DNA from: a bacterium
GTDB lineage: Bacteria > Joyebacterota > Joyebacteria > Joyebacterales > Joyebacteraceae
DNA: 20,492 nucleotides
Assembly (NCBI GenBank): GCA_029990205.1
Contig: JAPEKQ010000027.1
Span: forward strand, 1-20,492
Reading direction: 5' to 3'
Under the pieces are notes generated by a model, which did no database searches, had not been told where the DNA came from, and saw only the letters and a list, made by a program, of their open reading frames with translations. Below are positions 7,945 to 15,148 of the stretch, piece by piece. A program made the position numbers and the translations under genes. Each line of letters begins with the position of its first letter. Position 1 is the stretch's first letter.

Positions 7945-8549
7945 TCGGCTGGCTCGACGCGCTTGACGTATCGCTCTTCCGCTTTCTGAACACCTCCGCG
8001 TGGCATCCCATCATCGATCCGATCATGGTTGCCGTCACCTCGCAGGACCGGTGGTACGCCGTCCTGCTCGGCGGCTGGCTTGCCATGATCATCTGGGGCG
8101 GACGTCGTGGACGGCTGGCGGCGGCGATGGTGGTTCTCGCCGTGGCGCTGTCGGACCAGCTCTCGAGCGGGTTCCTGAAACCGCTCGTCGGGCGCACGCG
8201 CCCGTGCAATGCACTTCCGCTCGATGAGATCCGTCTCCTGGTGCGTCAGTCGAAGGCGTTCTCGTTCCCGTCGTCACATGCCGCGAACTCGTTCTCGATG
8301 GCCACGGTGCTCGCCTGGCGCTACCCGCGCTTCGCGGGGCTCATCTTCTTCATCGCGGTCGTCATCGCATACTCGCGCATCTACGTCGGCGTTCACTACC
8401 CGTTCGACTCGGTCGTCGGCGCGGCGCTGGGACTGATCTGCGGGAAGGTGGCCATTCTCGTCGTGCGCTCGACCGACCAGTGGTGGTGCGAGCGGCGCCA
8501 GCTATCCGATTCGACGCGTGCGGTCCGGGACCGTCTCAGCAGGGGATAG
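7941..8549 (+). CDS. PAP2-family membrane phosphatase (probable lipid/polyprenyl phosphatase)
   Basis: The 202-residue membrane protein carries all three PAP2 signatures: KPLVGRTRP (Lys80 to Pro88), PSSH (110-113) and SRIYVGVHYPFD (145-156). His113 and His152 are the expected catalytic pair and Arg87/Arg146 bind phosphate. Family members remove phosphate from phosphatidic acid, undecaprenyl diphosphate or other lipid phosphates at the membrane surface. The ATG overlaps the stop of the glycosyltransferase gene (ATGA), and its likely ribosome site AAGGAGGAGCA lies within that gene's end. Sitting next to a GT-C enzyme suggests recycling of a polyprenyl carrier. That substrate is an inference; phosphatidylglycerophosphate or lipid A phosphate are alternatives. 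Confidence 0.9.
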   Translation: MIGWLDALDVSLFRFLNTSAWHPIIDPIMVAVTSQDRWYAVLLGGWLAMIIWGGRRGRLAAAMVVLAVALSDQLSSGFLKPLVGRTRPCNALPLDEIRLLVRQSKAFSFPSSHAANSFSMATVLAWRYPRFAGLIFFIAVVIAYSRIYVGVHYPFDSVVGAALGLICGKVAILVVRSTDQWWCERRQLSDSTRAVRDRLSRG

Positions 8550-8640
8550 GACGACCTGGGGCTCACCGGTTTGGAGTGCCTCCACGGCGACGAGCGGCTG
8601 AGCGGGTGCGGCGCACGACTGAGAACCTGAGCAATACGAA

Positions 8641-8668
8641 GACGCCCGGCGGTCTCCCGCCGGGCGTC
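8641..8668. terminator. Bidirectional terminator between convergent PAP2 and M16 genes
   Basis: GACGCCCGGCGG (8641-8652) and CCGCCGGGCGTC (8657-8668) form a perfect 12-bp stem with a TCTC loop. On the + strand ACTCTAT follows. On the - strand TTCGTATT follows. It lies 91 bases after the PAP2 stop and 29 bases beyond the M16 stop, so it can serve both. The rest of 8550-8697 shows nothing else. Confidence 0.8.
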
Positions 8669-8697
8669 ACTCTATCCACGTCACGCTTCTGAGCGTG

Positions 8698-11316
8698 CTA
8701 CTCCTGGAGCTGGCTGTAGTCGTCCTCCGAAGGCTCCGGCCTTCTCAGGATCGTCACGGGGTTGTTGAGGTACTTCTGGGCGACCCGCAGGACGTCTTCC
8801 TTCGTGACCTCGGAAATCCGCTGCGCGTAGTCGTCCGTGAAGTCATAGCCGAGACCGTAGAGCTCGGCTATCGCCGCGTCGTTCGCCTGCGAGGCGTTCG
8901 TCTGGCTCTGCGTCTGGTCCATGACCATGCACAGCTGCTTGGCGAGCTGGAGCTCCTCGTCAGTCACGTAGTCGGCTTTGATCTGCTCGATGTATCCGTC
9001 GATGATGCCGACGGCCTCTTCGAGCGCCTCGTCAACCGTCGCCGCGTAGATTCCGAAGTAGCCTTCGTCGAGGCCGGTCCAGTTGTACGCGTGGACGACA
9101 TAGACAAGACCCTTGCCCCGGAGGTCGGCGTGGAGCCAGCCGCCCGGGTAGTAGATGCCGGATATGACGCCGTCCAGCACATCCATCGCGTAGCGGTCCT
9201 CGGACTGGTACGGCATGCCCGGGAAGCCCATGGCTATGACGGCCTGTGCACGAGTGTGGTGGCTTGTGACGGTCTCCGGTTCGGTCCGTGCCGCGTAGTC
9301 GACGCGCGCCGGCATCGCCACGCTGGAAGGCTGCCACTTGCCGAACGCCTTGTCGGCGACGGCGACTGCCTCATCCGTGTTGATGTCACCGAAGATCGTA
9401 ATGACCGTGTTGTCCGGAGCCATGAACGTGGCGTGGTGCGCGACGAGGTCGTCGCGGGTGATCGAGTCGACGGTCTCCGCGGTCCCGACGGGCGGCGACG
9501 CATACGGATGGTCGCCGAAGTGCGCCGCGACCATGCGATCGATCGCCTCCGTCGCCCAGTCGTCCTTCCGGGCGAGGATGCCGGCCTTGATGAGCTCGCG
9601 CTGCTTCTCCATCTCCGCTTCGTCGAACTTCGGGTTGAGCAGAACATCCGCGAAGATCTCGAACCCCTCGGCGAAGTCCTGCGAAAGGAGCGTGAGTGAT
9701 GACTGAATGCGCGTGTGGTTGGCGTTGCAGCCGTAGACCGCGCCCATCGAGTCGAACGTCTCGGAGATCTTCTCACCGCTGCGCTTCTTCGTGCCGCGCG
9801 GGAGCATGCTCGCCGTGAAGTTGCCGAGTCCGGCGATCTCCTCGACGCGCGCACCGCCGACCGTGTAGCTGCCAACGGAGACGATCGGAGTCGTGTGGTT
9901 CTCCTTGACGAGCAGCGTCAGTCCGTTGTCGAGCACGATCCGCTCGACCTCGCCAACCTCGATCTCGTCCCCGGCGGTCTCGACCTCTGCCGTCTCCTCG
10001 TCCGCGTACGGCTCGAGGATGGCGATTCCGAGGTTGTCATCGTAGAAGTAGCGCTTCGCCACGTCCATGATCTCCTCGGCGGTGACGTCCTGGATGTGCT
10101 CGACGTAGAGCTCGTCGAAGTCCGGGTTGCCCGTGCCGAGTTCCGACTGACCGAGACTGCTCGCGATGCTCTCCATGTCCTGGCGCCCGAGCCAGAACTC
10201 GGCGGCCTTCAGCTGCTTGGCCTTCTCGAGTTCGTCGCGCGAGACCTTCTTGTCGGTGGCGGCGTAGAGCTCTTCGAGCACGGCATCGACGGCCGCGTCG
10301 ATGTTCGCCGGGTCGAGCTGCATCGAGACCACGAACGAGCCGGCGCCGTAGTTCGGTGTGCTCGACCACGACGTGATGCCGTAGACGAGCTGGAGCTCGT
10401 TGACGAGTCTCTGGTGGAGCCGGGAGCTCTCACCCTCGGACATGATGTGCGACAGCACGTCGAGCGGGTAGAGATCCGGGTCGGAGAGGGGTACCGTGTG
10501 GAAGCCCATCATCACGTAGGCCATGTCGAGGTCGCGCTGAACGCGGCGCTCGCGGCGACCGAGCTGCGGCGGCTCCTCGGGGAACGTCGGCATCTCGATC
10601 GGCTTGCGCTCCCACTCCGCGAACGCGGCGCTGATCTCTTCGTACGCCTCGTCGGCGTCGAAGTCGCCGGCGACCACGAAGATCGTGTTGTTCGGGATGT
10701 ACATCCGATCCTTGTACGTGACGATATCGTCGCGCGTCAGGCGACTGAAGTTCTCGAGGTAGCCGATGACCGGGTACTTGGACGGGTGACGTTCGAACAT
10801 CGTCTCACCGTAGAGCGCGTAGATGCGCCGCGCGGGCTCATCGTAGCCCATATTGATCTCGCGCGTGATGACGCCCTTCTGTGCGTCAACTGCTTCCTGC
10901 GGGAAGGTCGCGTTCATCGCCCAGTCGGAGAGGATATCGAGGGCTTTCGAGAAGTGCTCGCTCGATGTCTCCATGAAGTAGCAGGTGTGGTCCTTCGTCG
11001 TGTAGGCGTTCGATCCACCGCCGATCGACTCGATCTCCCGCTCGATGTCCTCGAGCGTTCTCGTCGTCGTGCCGTCGCTCAGCAGGTGCTCCAGATTGTG
11101 CGAGATCCCGCAGCCGAGGTACTCGGCCTCGTAGATGCTTCCCGCCTTGAAGTACATCCGCATGTTGACGACGGGGGAGGAGTGGTTCTCCTTGAGGATG
11201 ATGGTCAGACCGTTCTCCGGCATGACCCGCTTGATGGTCTCGCCCGCGTTTGCCACGGCCGCCGCGGCCAGCACGACGATGAGGGCGAAGGCGAGGATCC
11301 TGGCACTCGTGCGCAT
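8698..11316 (-). CDS. Exported two-domain M16 (insulinase-family) zinc metalloprotease
   Basis: Two ATGs lie close together. AAGGAG directly abuts the first (11322) but is 6 bases from the second (11316), so 11316 is chosen, giving 872 residues. A signal peptide (about 1-24, ending VANA) precedes the first M16 domain. That domain holds the inverted zinc motif HNLEH (His73, Glu76, His77) and the later ligand Glu153 in REINMGYDEP. After an acidic linker (about 430-455) a second M16 fold begins with VLDNGLTLLVKENHTTPIVS. Its equivalent site reads GNFTASMLPRGT (near 497) and lacks the zinc ligands. One active and one inactive half per chain is a known M16 arrangement in which both halves form the chamber. 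The likely role is degrading peptides in the periplasm or outside the cell. The gene is transcribed alone from the promoter at 11437-11465. Confidence 0.93.
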   Translation of the reverse strand: MRTSARILAFALIVVLAAAAVANAGETIKRVMPENGLTIILKENHSSPVVNMRMYFKAGSIYEAEYLGCGISHNLEHLLSDGTTTRTLEDIEREIESIGGGSNAYTTKDHTCYFMETSSEHFSKALDILSDWAMNATFPQEAVDAQKGVITREINMGYDEPARRIYALYGETMFERHPSKYPVIGYLENFSRLTRDDIVTYKDRMYIPNNTIFVVAGDFDADEAYEEISAAFAEWERKPIEMPTFPEEPPQLGRRERRVQRDLDMAYVMMGFHTVPLSDPDLYPLDVLSHIMSEGESSRLHQRLVNELQLVYGITSWSSTPNYGAGSFVVSMQLDPANIDAAVDAVLEELYAATDKKVSRDELEKAKQLKAAEFWLGRQDMESIASSLGQSELGTGNPDFDELYVEHIQDVTAEEIMDVAKRYFYDDNLGIAILEPYADEETAEVETAGDEIEVGEVERIVLDNGLTLLVKENHTTPIVSVGSYTVGGARVEEIAGLGNFTASMLPRGTKKRSGEKISETFDSMGAVYGCNANHTRIQSSLTLLSQDFAEGFEIFADVLLNPKFDEAEMEKQRELIKAGILARKDDWATEAIDRMVAAHFGDHPYASPPVGTAETVDSITRDDLVAHHATFMAPDNTVITIFGDINTDEAVAVADKAFGKWQPSSVAMPARVDYAARTEPETVTSHHTRAQAVIAMGFPGMPYQSEDRYAMDVLDGVISGIYYPGGWLHADLRGKGLVYVVHAYNWTGLDEGYFGIYAATVDEALEEAVGIIDGYIEQIKADYVTDEELQLAKQLCMVMDQTQSQTNASQANDAAIAELYGLGYDFTDDYAQRISEVTKEDVLRVAQKYLNNPVTILRRPEPSEDDYSQLQE

Positions 11317-11424
11317 CGACATCTCCTTGTTCCGGTGTCCCCGGTTGTCCTACTCACAGAGCGGCCGCCGGCACGACACCCACTCTGGGGCGTGCTGCGG
11401 CGGACCGAGTGTCTGGGATTCAAG

Positions 11425-11438
11425 ATGTTAGACAACAT
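11425..11438. repeat. Inverted repeat at the M16 promoter start region
   Basis: ATGTT-AGAC-AACAT is a perfect 5-bp inverted repeat with a 4-base centre. It overlaps the -10 hexamer and the expected transcription start of the M16 promoter, where a repressor would bind. The arms are short, so chance is possible. Confidence 0.3.
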
Positions 11439-11465
11439 GATAGCGCAGGCGTTGCACATGTTCAA
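11437..11465 (-). promoter_or_regulatory. Sigma-70-type promoter of the M16 protease gene
   Basis: Read on the minus strand, TTGAAC (11465-11460) and TATCAT (11442-11437) are separated by exactly 17 bases. They match consensus at 5/6 and 5/6. Transcription would start near 11430, leaving a leader of about 115 bases before the chosen ATG at 11316. Confidence 0.65.
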
Positions 11466-11731
11466 GAGGCGCGGCCCGAACCGTGCGGCATTGGCGGCAT
11501 ATTCCCTGAAACCCGGGTGTCTGAACGAGGGTCATAGGGGCGTCACCAGGGTCGTGCCGCCGCGCAATCGGCACGCCCATCCAGCGGCGAGAGGATTCGC
11601 CCTCCTCTCAATGCCTGACGGGCCCACTCCGGCACCTCCCGTTCGGATGGGCCCGTCGGTCCATCCGGATCCACTGGTCCTCCCGGACGCATCGTTCCGC
11701 CCGGGCCGCGTCGCTCGCGCTCGCGGCCTCC
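11466..11731. other. Gene-free divergent region with two strong hairpins
   Basis: Between the M16 and IMPase promoters no convincing coding frame is seen. Two hairpins stand out. GAGAGGA (11589-11595) pairs with TCCTCTC (11603-11609). GACGGGCCCA (11617-11626) pairs perfectly with TGGGCCCGTC (11648-11657); this stem extends outward to 11615/11659 with one wobble and inward by TCCG/CGGA after a bulged C. Because the flanking genes diverge, ordinary terminators are not expected here. A small RNA, an attenuator or a decayed gene end are possible. Confidence 0.4.
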
Positions 11732-11760
11732 TTGCCTCGCTGACCCCGCTGTGCTTGAAT
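11732..11760 (+). promoter_or_regulatory. Possible promoter of the IMPase-family gene
   Basis: TTGCCT (11732-11737) and TTGAAT (11755-11760) lie 17 bases apart. TGC directly before the second hexamer gives an extended -10 form. Transcription would begin near 11767, about 56 bases before the TTG start codon. The match is moderate. Confidence 0.4.
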
Positions 11761-11822
11761 GACCCGATACCGAATCCATCGAGGAATCCTGCACCGTCGC
11801 ACGCCGCGACAGGGAGCGCTCC

Positions 11823-12626
11823 TTGCACGACCACACGAGACACGCCAGCGAGATCGCCCGGGAAGCGGGCGCCATTCTGCGGGAGGGCCAGCGGCACCCG
11901 TTCGCCATTGACATGAAGGGGAACCGCGACCTTGTCACCTCCGTCGACACAGCGTCCGAGAAGCTCATTCTCGACCGCATCCGGCAGAACTACCCGGACG
12001 ACCGCATCGTTGCCGAGGAGAGTGCTCCGGTCGCGCCGGGCGAGGGGACGGGGACCTGTTCCCGCGCGTGGATCGTCGATCCGCTCGACGGGACGAACAA
12101 CTTCGCGCACGGCTACCCGTTCTACTGCGTGGCCATTGCCGTGGAGGAGGCGGGGGAGGTCGTGACCGGCGTCGTCTACGATCCGCTCCGCGATGAGATG
12201 TTCGTGGCCGAGCGTGGCGCCGGCGCGACGCTCAACGGGAAACGCATCCGTGTCTCCGACGCGTCTCTCCTCGGTGATTCGATCGTGGCGACCGGCTTCC
12301 CGTACGACCGCTCGGCCGCGAGCGAGAACAACCTCGGCAACCTCAGCCGGTTCATCCTGTCCGTCCGTGGCATCCGCCGCGCCGGGTCGGCGGAACTCGA
12401 TCTCGCGTACGTTGCGTGCGGCCGACTTGACGGGTTCTGGGAACTCGGACTCAAGATATGGGATGTGGCGGCCGGCGGACTGCTCGTGCTCGAGGCCGGG
12501 GGCGCCGTCTCGCAGACGGACGGGTCGGATTGGGACCACAGCCGCGGCGATATCGTCGCGAGCAACGGACGCGTTCACGACGAGATGCTGGCCGTGCTGA
12601 GGGCGCCGGAGCTCGGAGTGGACTAG
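11823..12626 (+). CDS. Inositol monophosphatase family protein (SuhB-like)
   Basis: The start is TTG at 11823, supported by AGGGAG (11811-11816) 6 bases upstream. The first in-frame ATG (codon 31) would remove the conserved N-terminal helix. The 267-residue product matches the usual family length. Metal-site motifs are complete: Glu65-Glu66 in VAEES, DPLDGT (Asp86, Asp89) within WIVDPLDGTNNFAHG, and Asp214 in WDVAAGG. Enzymes of this fold hydrolyse small phosphomonoesters with magnesium: myo-inositol phosphate, fructose-1,6-bisphosphate, histidinol phosphate or PAP. In bacteria the SuhB type also acts on rRNA transcription. Which substrate applies cannot be read from the sequence. It lies upstream of rsgA in the same direction with a 151-base gap. 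Confidence 0.9.
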   Translation: MHDHTRHASEIAREAGAILREGQRHPFAIDMKGNRDLVTSVDTASEKLILDRIRQNYPDDRIVAEESAPVAPGEGTGTCSRAWIVDPLDGTNNFAHGYPFYCVAIAVEEAGEVVTGVVYDPLRDEMFVAERGAGATLNGKRIRVSDASLLGDSIVATGFPYDRSAASENNLGNLSRFILSVRGIRRAGSAELDLAYVACGRLDGFWELGLKIWDVAAGGLLVLEAGGAVSQTDGSDWDHSRGDIVASNGRVHDEMLAVLRAPELGVD

Positions 12627-12628
12627 TC

Positions 12629-12657
12629 TTGAGAGGTCTTCACACATCGTGTAGACT
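12629..12657 (+). promoter_or_regulatory. Sigma-70-type promoter of rsgA
   Basis: TTGAGA (12629-12634, 5/6) and TAGACT (12652-12657, 4/6) have an ideal 17-base spacer. The -35 begins 2 bases after the IMPase stop codon. A start near 12664 would give a leader of about 115 bases, containing a small CCGCG/CGCGG hairpin shortly before the ribosome site. Confidence 0.55.
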
Positions 12658-12777
12658 CGCGAACCAAGCGTCCCGAACGGATGGAACGCCGCCGGGTGGC
12701 CCGTTTCGCGAGGGCGCGGACACGACCCGACGCACGTGGTGGCCCCGCGCAGCGCGGACGGGGTCCGGAGAGGCTTG

Positions 12778-13710
12778 ATGACCAGCGACGGATACGAGCA
12801 CACAGGTCGAGTGCTTGCCTGCTATCGAGACGAGTGGGAGGTCGTGCTCGATGATGGCAGGATCATGCGCGCCAGTGTGCGTGCGCGGCACTTCGCCGGT
12901 CTCTCGGAGCACGAGAAGTTCCTGGTCGCCGGGGACATGGTCGACGTCACCGTGCGCGACGATGGCGGAGCCGTGATCGAGCGCGTCCATCCGCGGGAGA
13001 CCTCGCTCTCGAGGCTCCGACCGAGGATGAGGAAAGAGGCCGAGCAGGTCATCATCGCGAACGTCGAGCAGCTCGTGGCCGTCGCGTCTCTCGGCGCACC
13101 CAGACTCAATCGCCGGATGCTGGACCGCGTCCTCGTCATCGCCGAGAGCGCCGACCTGCGTTCGGTCATCGTGTTCAACAAGATCGACCTCGTGCATGAG
13201 AGAGAGTGGCTGCCGGCCGCGGCGGCCTACGAGCAGGCCGGGTACGACGTGGTCGCGACGTCTGCCGCCGACGGGACGAACATCGACGAACTCGCGGCGC
13301 TCGTCCGCGGTCGCTTCAGCGTCTTCTCGGGGCCGAGCGGCGCGGGGAAGAGTTCGCTTCTCAACGCTATCGAGCCGGGTCTGGGCATCAGGGTTCGTGA
13401 GGTCGGGGAGACGACGCGCAAGGGCAAGCACACGACTTCGAACGTGACCATCTTCCGTCTTGAGGACGGCACACTGGTGGCCGACACGCCGGGGTTCCGC
13501 GAACTCGGCTTCTGGAAGATCCACGCCGATGAACTGGACTATCTGTTCCCGGAGTTCCGGGAGCACATTCCGCGCTGTCGCTTCACCACATGCAGTCACT
13601 CGGCCGAACCGGACTGCGCGGTGAAGGACGCGGTCGAACGCGGCGAGGTCAACGCCGCGCGGCACGACAGCTACCTGAGGCTGCTCGAAGAACTCAGGCA
13701 GTCGTCCTGA
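12778..13710 (+). CDS. rsgA: Ribosome small-subunit-dependent GTPase RsgA
   Basis: The 310-residue protein has the circularly permuted GTPase order that defines this family. An N-terminal OB-fold comes first (about 5-75). NKID (134-137, G4) then precedes the P-loop GPSGAGKSS (185-193, G1) and DTPG (236-239, G3). A C-terminal zinc site follows with Cys267, Cys272, His274 and Cys280 in CRFTTCSHSAEPDCAVK. The G2 region is GETTRKGKHTT. RsgA acts in late maturation of the 30S subunit, hydrolysing GTP on binding it. The ATG at 12778 follows GGAGAGG with good spacing; an upstream GTG at 12736 would add 14 residues without support. The next gene begins 19 bases after the stop, so the two are probably co-transcribed. 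Confidence 0.96.
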   Translation: MTSDGYEHTGRVLACYRDEWEVVLDDGRIMRASVRARHFAGLSEHEKFLVAGDMVDVTVRDDGGAVIERVHPRETSLSRLRPRMRKEAEQVIIANVEQLVAVASLGAPRLNRRMLDRVLVIAESADLRSVIVFNKIDLVHEREWLPAAAAYEQAGYDVVATSAADGTNIDELAALVRGRFSVFSGPSGAGKSSLLNAIEPGLGIRVREVGETTRKGKHTTSNVTIFRLEDGTLVADTPGFRELGFWKIHADELDYLFPEFREHIPRCRFTTCSHSAEPDCAVKDAVERGEVNAARHDSYLRLLEELRQSS

Positions 13711-13729
13711 GGCGATGGAGGGCCGCTCC

Positions 13730-14956
13730 ATGCAGGTCATACTCTATGAGAATCCGGAGGCGTCGACGTTTGGCCCTCTGACGCTCCTTCGTCCTGTCTT
13801 CGATCTGAGATGCGGTGCGCTGCTGCTCCGCGAGAAGCTCGAGTACCGCCGTCCTTCGTGGGACGTCTTGCTTGCAGCTCGTCCCGCTCTGGCCGAGTGG
13901 GCCGCCGAGATCTATCCCGGCCGGACCCCGGCCGACGCCGGCGATGCGCCGACGCTGCTGCTCGCCGCGAACGTCGTCGTGGACGACACGCTGCTTGCGG
14001 CTCTTGAAGACATAGGCGACGAGACGGCGCTGACATCAGGCGGCACCGTCATCGGCGCGCGGATCGCCGATCGCGTGCCGGAGCGCCTCCGCGCGTTCGA
14101 GGATGGTGGCTACGACGTTGGTGCCCTCGCGCTGGAGAACCGACTCGAGGTTCCGGCGCGTGTGGTCCGCTTCCCGTGGGAGCTCGTTCATCTGACATCG
14201 GACGAGATCGAGAAGGACGCCCCGCTCATTCTCACCGCGGGAGCCGTGGAGGGACGCGTCAGCGACGGCGCGCACATCGTCGAGCCGTCACGTGTCGCCG
14301 TGGGCGAAGGTGCGAGCGTGGCGCCGGGCGCGGTGCTGGACGGGACCGACGGAGCCGTGGTCGTGGCGCCGGGCGCGCGCATCATGGCGAACGCCGTTGT
14401 CCTCGGACCCGCATTCGTCGGGAGCGACACGGTCATCAAGGTCGGCGCGAAGATCTATGGCGGCACCTCGATCGGTGAGTCGTGCAAGGTGGGCGGGGAG
14501 GTGGAGGACTCGGTCATCCATTCGTACTCCAACAAGCAGCACGACGGGTTTCTCGGTCACTCGTATCTCGGCAGCTGGGTCAATCTCGGCGCCGCGACGG
14601 ACACCAGCGACCTGAAGAACAACTACAGCACCGTGCGCGTCGAGATCGCCGGTGAGGTCCACGACACGGGTTCCATGTTCGTCGGCGCCACTATCGGCGA
14701 TCACGCGAAGACGGCGATCGGGACGAAGCTGAACACCGGGGTCGTAGTCGGCGTGTTCGCCAACGTCGTGGCTCCGGAGATATCTCCGAAGGTCATCCCG
14801 TCCTTCGCCTGGAGCATCAACGGTCAGGTGTCCGTGCATGCTCTTGAGAAGGCGATCGCGACGGCGCGGCTCGTCATGGCGCGCCGCGGCATCGGACTGA
14901 CACGGGCAGGCGAGACGGTCATCAGACGCGTGTTCGAGCTCGAGCGTGGCAACTAG
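13730..14956 (+). CDS. GlmU-like sugar nucleotidyltransferase / hexapeptide acyltransferase
   Basis: The start at 13730 has GGAGGG (13717-13722) 7 bases upstream. The ATG at 13715 would overlap that site. The 408-residue protein begins MQVILYENPEASTFGPLTLLRPVFDLRCG and continues LLLREKLEYR. This matches the putative sugar nucleotidyltransferase family related to GlmU (TIGR03991-like), where the text-book GxGxR loop is not obvious. From about 170 onward the sequence is a left-handed beta helix of hexapeptide repeats. It includes NLGAATDTSDLKNNYSTV, which resembles the acetyl-CoA/UDP-sugar region of GlmU. The probable job is making an activated amino sugar for cell-wall or polysaccharide synthesis; it may replace GlmU here. 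Substrates are inferred. It sits close behind rsgA and ahead of a terminator. Confidence 0.82.
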   Translation: MQVILYENPEASTFGPLTLLRPVFDLRCGALLLREKLEYRRPSWDVLLAARPALAEWAAEIYPGRTPADAGDAPTLLLAANVVVDDTLLAALEDIGDETALTSGGTVIGARIADRVPERLRAFEDGGYDVGALALENRLEVPARVVRFPWELVHLTSDEIEKDAPLILTAGAVEGRVSDGAHIVEPSRVAVGEGASVAPGAVLDGTDGAVVVAPGARIMANAVVLGPAFVGSDTVIKVGAKIYGGTSIGESCKVGGEVEDSVIHSYSNKQHDGFLGHSYLGSWVNLGAATDTSDLKNNYSTVRVEIAGEVHDTGSMFVGATIGDHAKTAIGTKLNTGVVVGVFANVVAPEISPKVIPSFAWSINGQVSVHALEKAIATARLVMARRGIGLTRAGETVIRRVFELERGN

Positions 14957-14983
14957 GGATTCCAGAAGGATGACGACGACAAG

Positions 14984-15010
14984 CGGGGCTCTCCACGACG
15001 GAGGGCCCCG
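14984..15010 (+). terminator. Terminator of the rsgA/GlmU-like unit
   Basis: CGGGGCTCTCC (14984-14994) pairs with GGAGGGCCCCG (15000-15010) around ACGAC with one wobble. It lies 27 bases after the stop at 14956. The tail AGTCGTTGTG has moderate T content. Confidence 0.65.
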
Positions 15011-15050
15011 AGTCGTTGTGTGCGCCAGCCGCCGAGCGAAGATCGGCCAA

Positions 15051-15114
15051 GCTCCCCTTGGGCGACACCGTCGCCCAAAGGGGAGCCCCCCGCCTGAGCT
15101 GGAGGCGAGGGGCT
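15051..15114. repeat. Pair of overlapping long stem-loops between convergent genes
   Basis: GCTCCCCTTGGGCGAC (15051-15066) pairs with 15070-15086 (GTCGCCCAAAGGGGAGC) over 16 bp, with one bulged A and a 3-base loop. A second stem reuses the last three bases: AGCCCC (84-89 of 15000) with GGGGCT (15109-15114), and inside it CGCCT (15091-15095) with AGGCG (15103-15107) across one mismatch. The two stems cannot both be complete at once. One could terminate the PDZ gene on the minus strand. The rest resembles a dispersed palindromic element, but copies elsewhere cannot be seen here. Confidence 0.5.
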
Positions 15115-15148
15115 GGGGGGGGACAGAGCAAGCTATGCTCCGGCCGCA

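Noticed and set aside
9715-11916. Long + strand open frame opposite the M16 gene
   Set aside because: It is rich in Arg, Val, Asp and His without motifs, as expected from the reverse of GC-rich coding DNA. The minus strand has the HxxEH motif, signal peptide, ribosome site and promoter.
15109-15122. G-quadruplex in the G-run after the PDZ gene
   Set aside because: There are not four regularly spaced G-tracts of equal length, and the G-run is already used in the hairpin stem.
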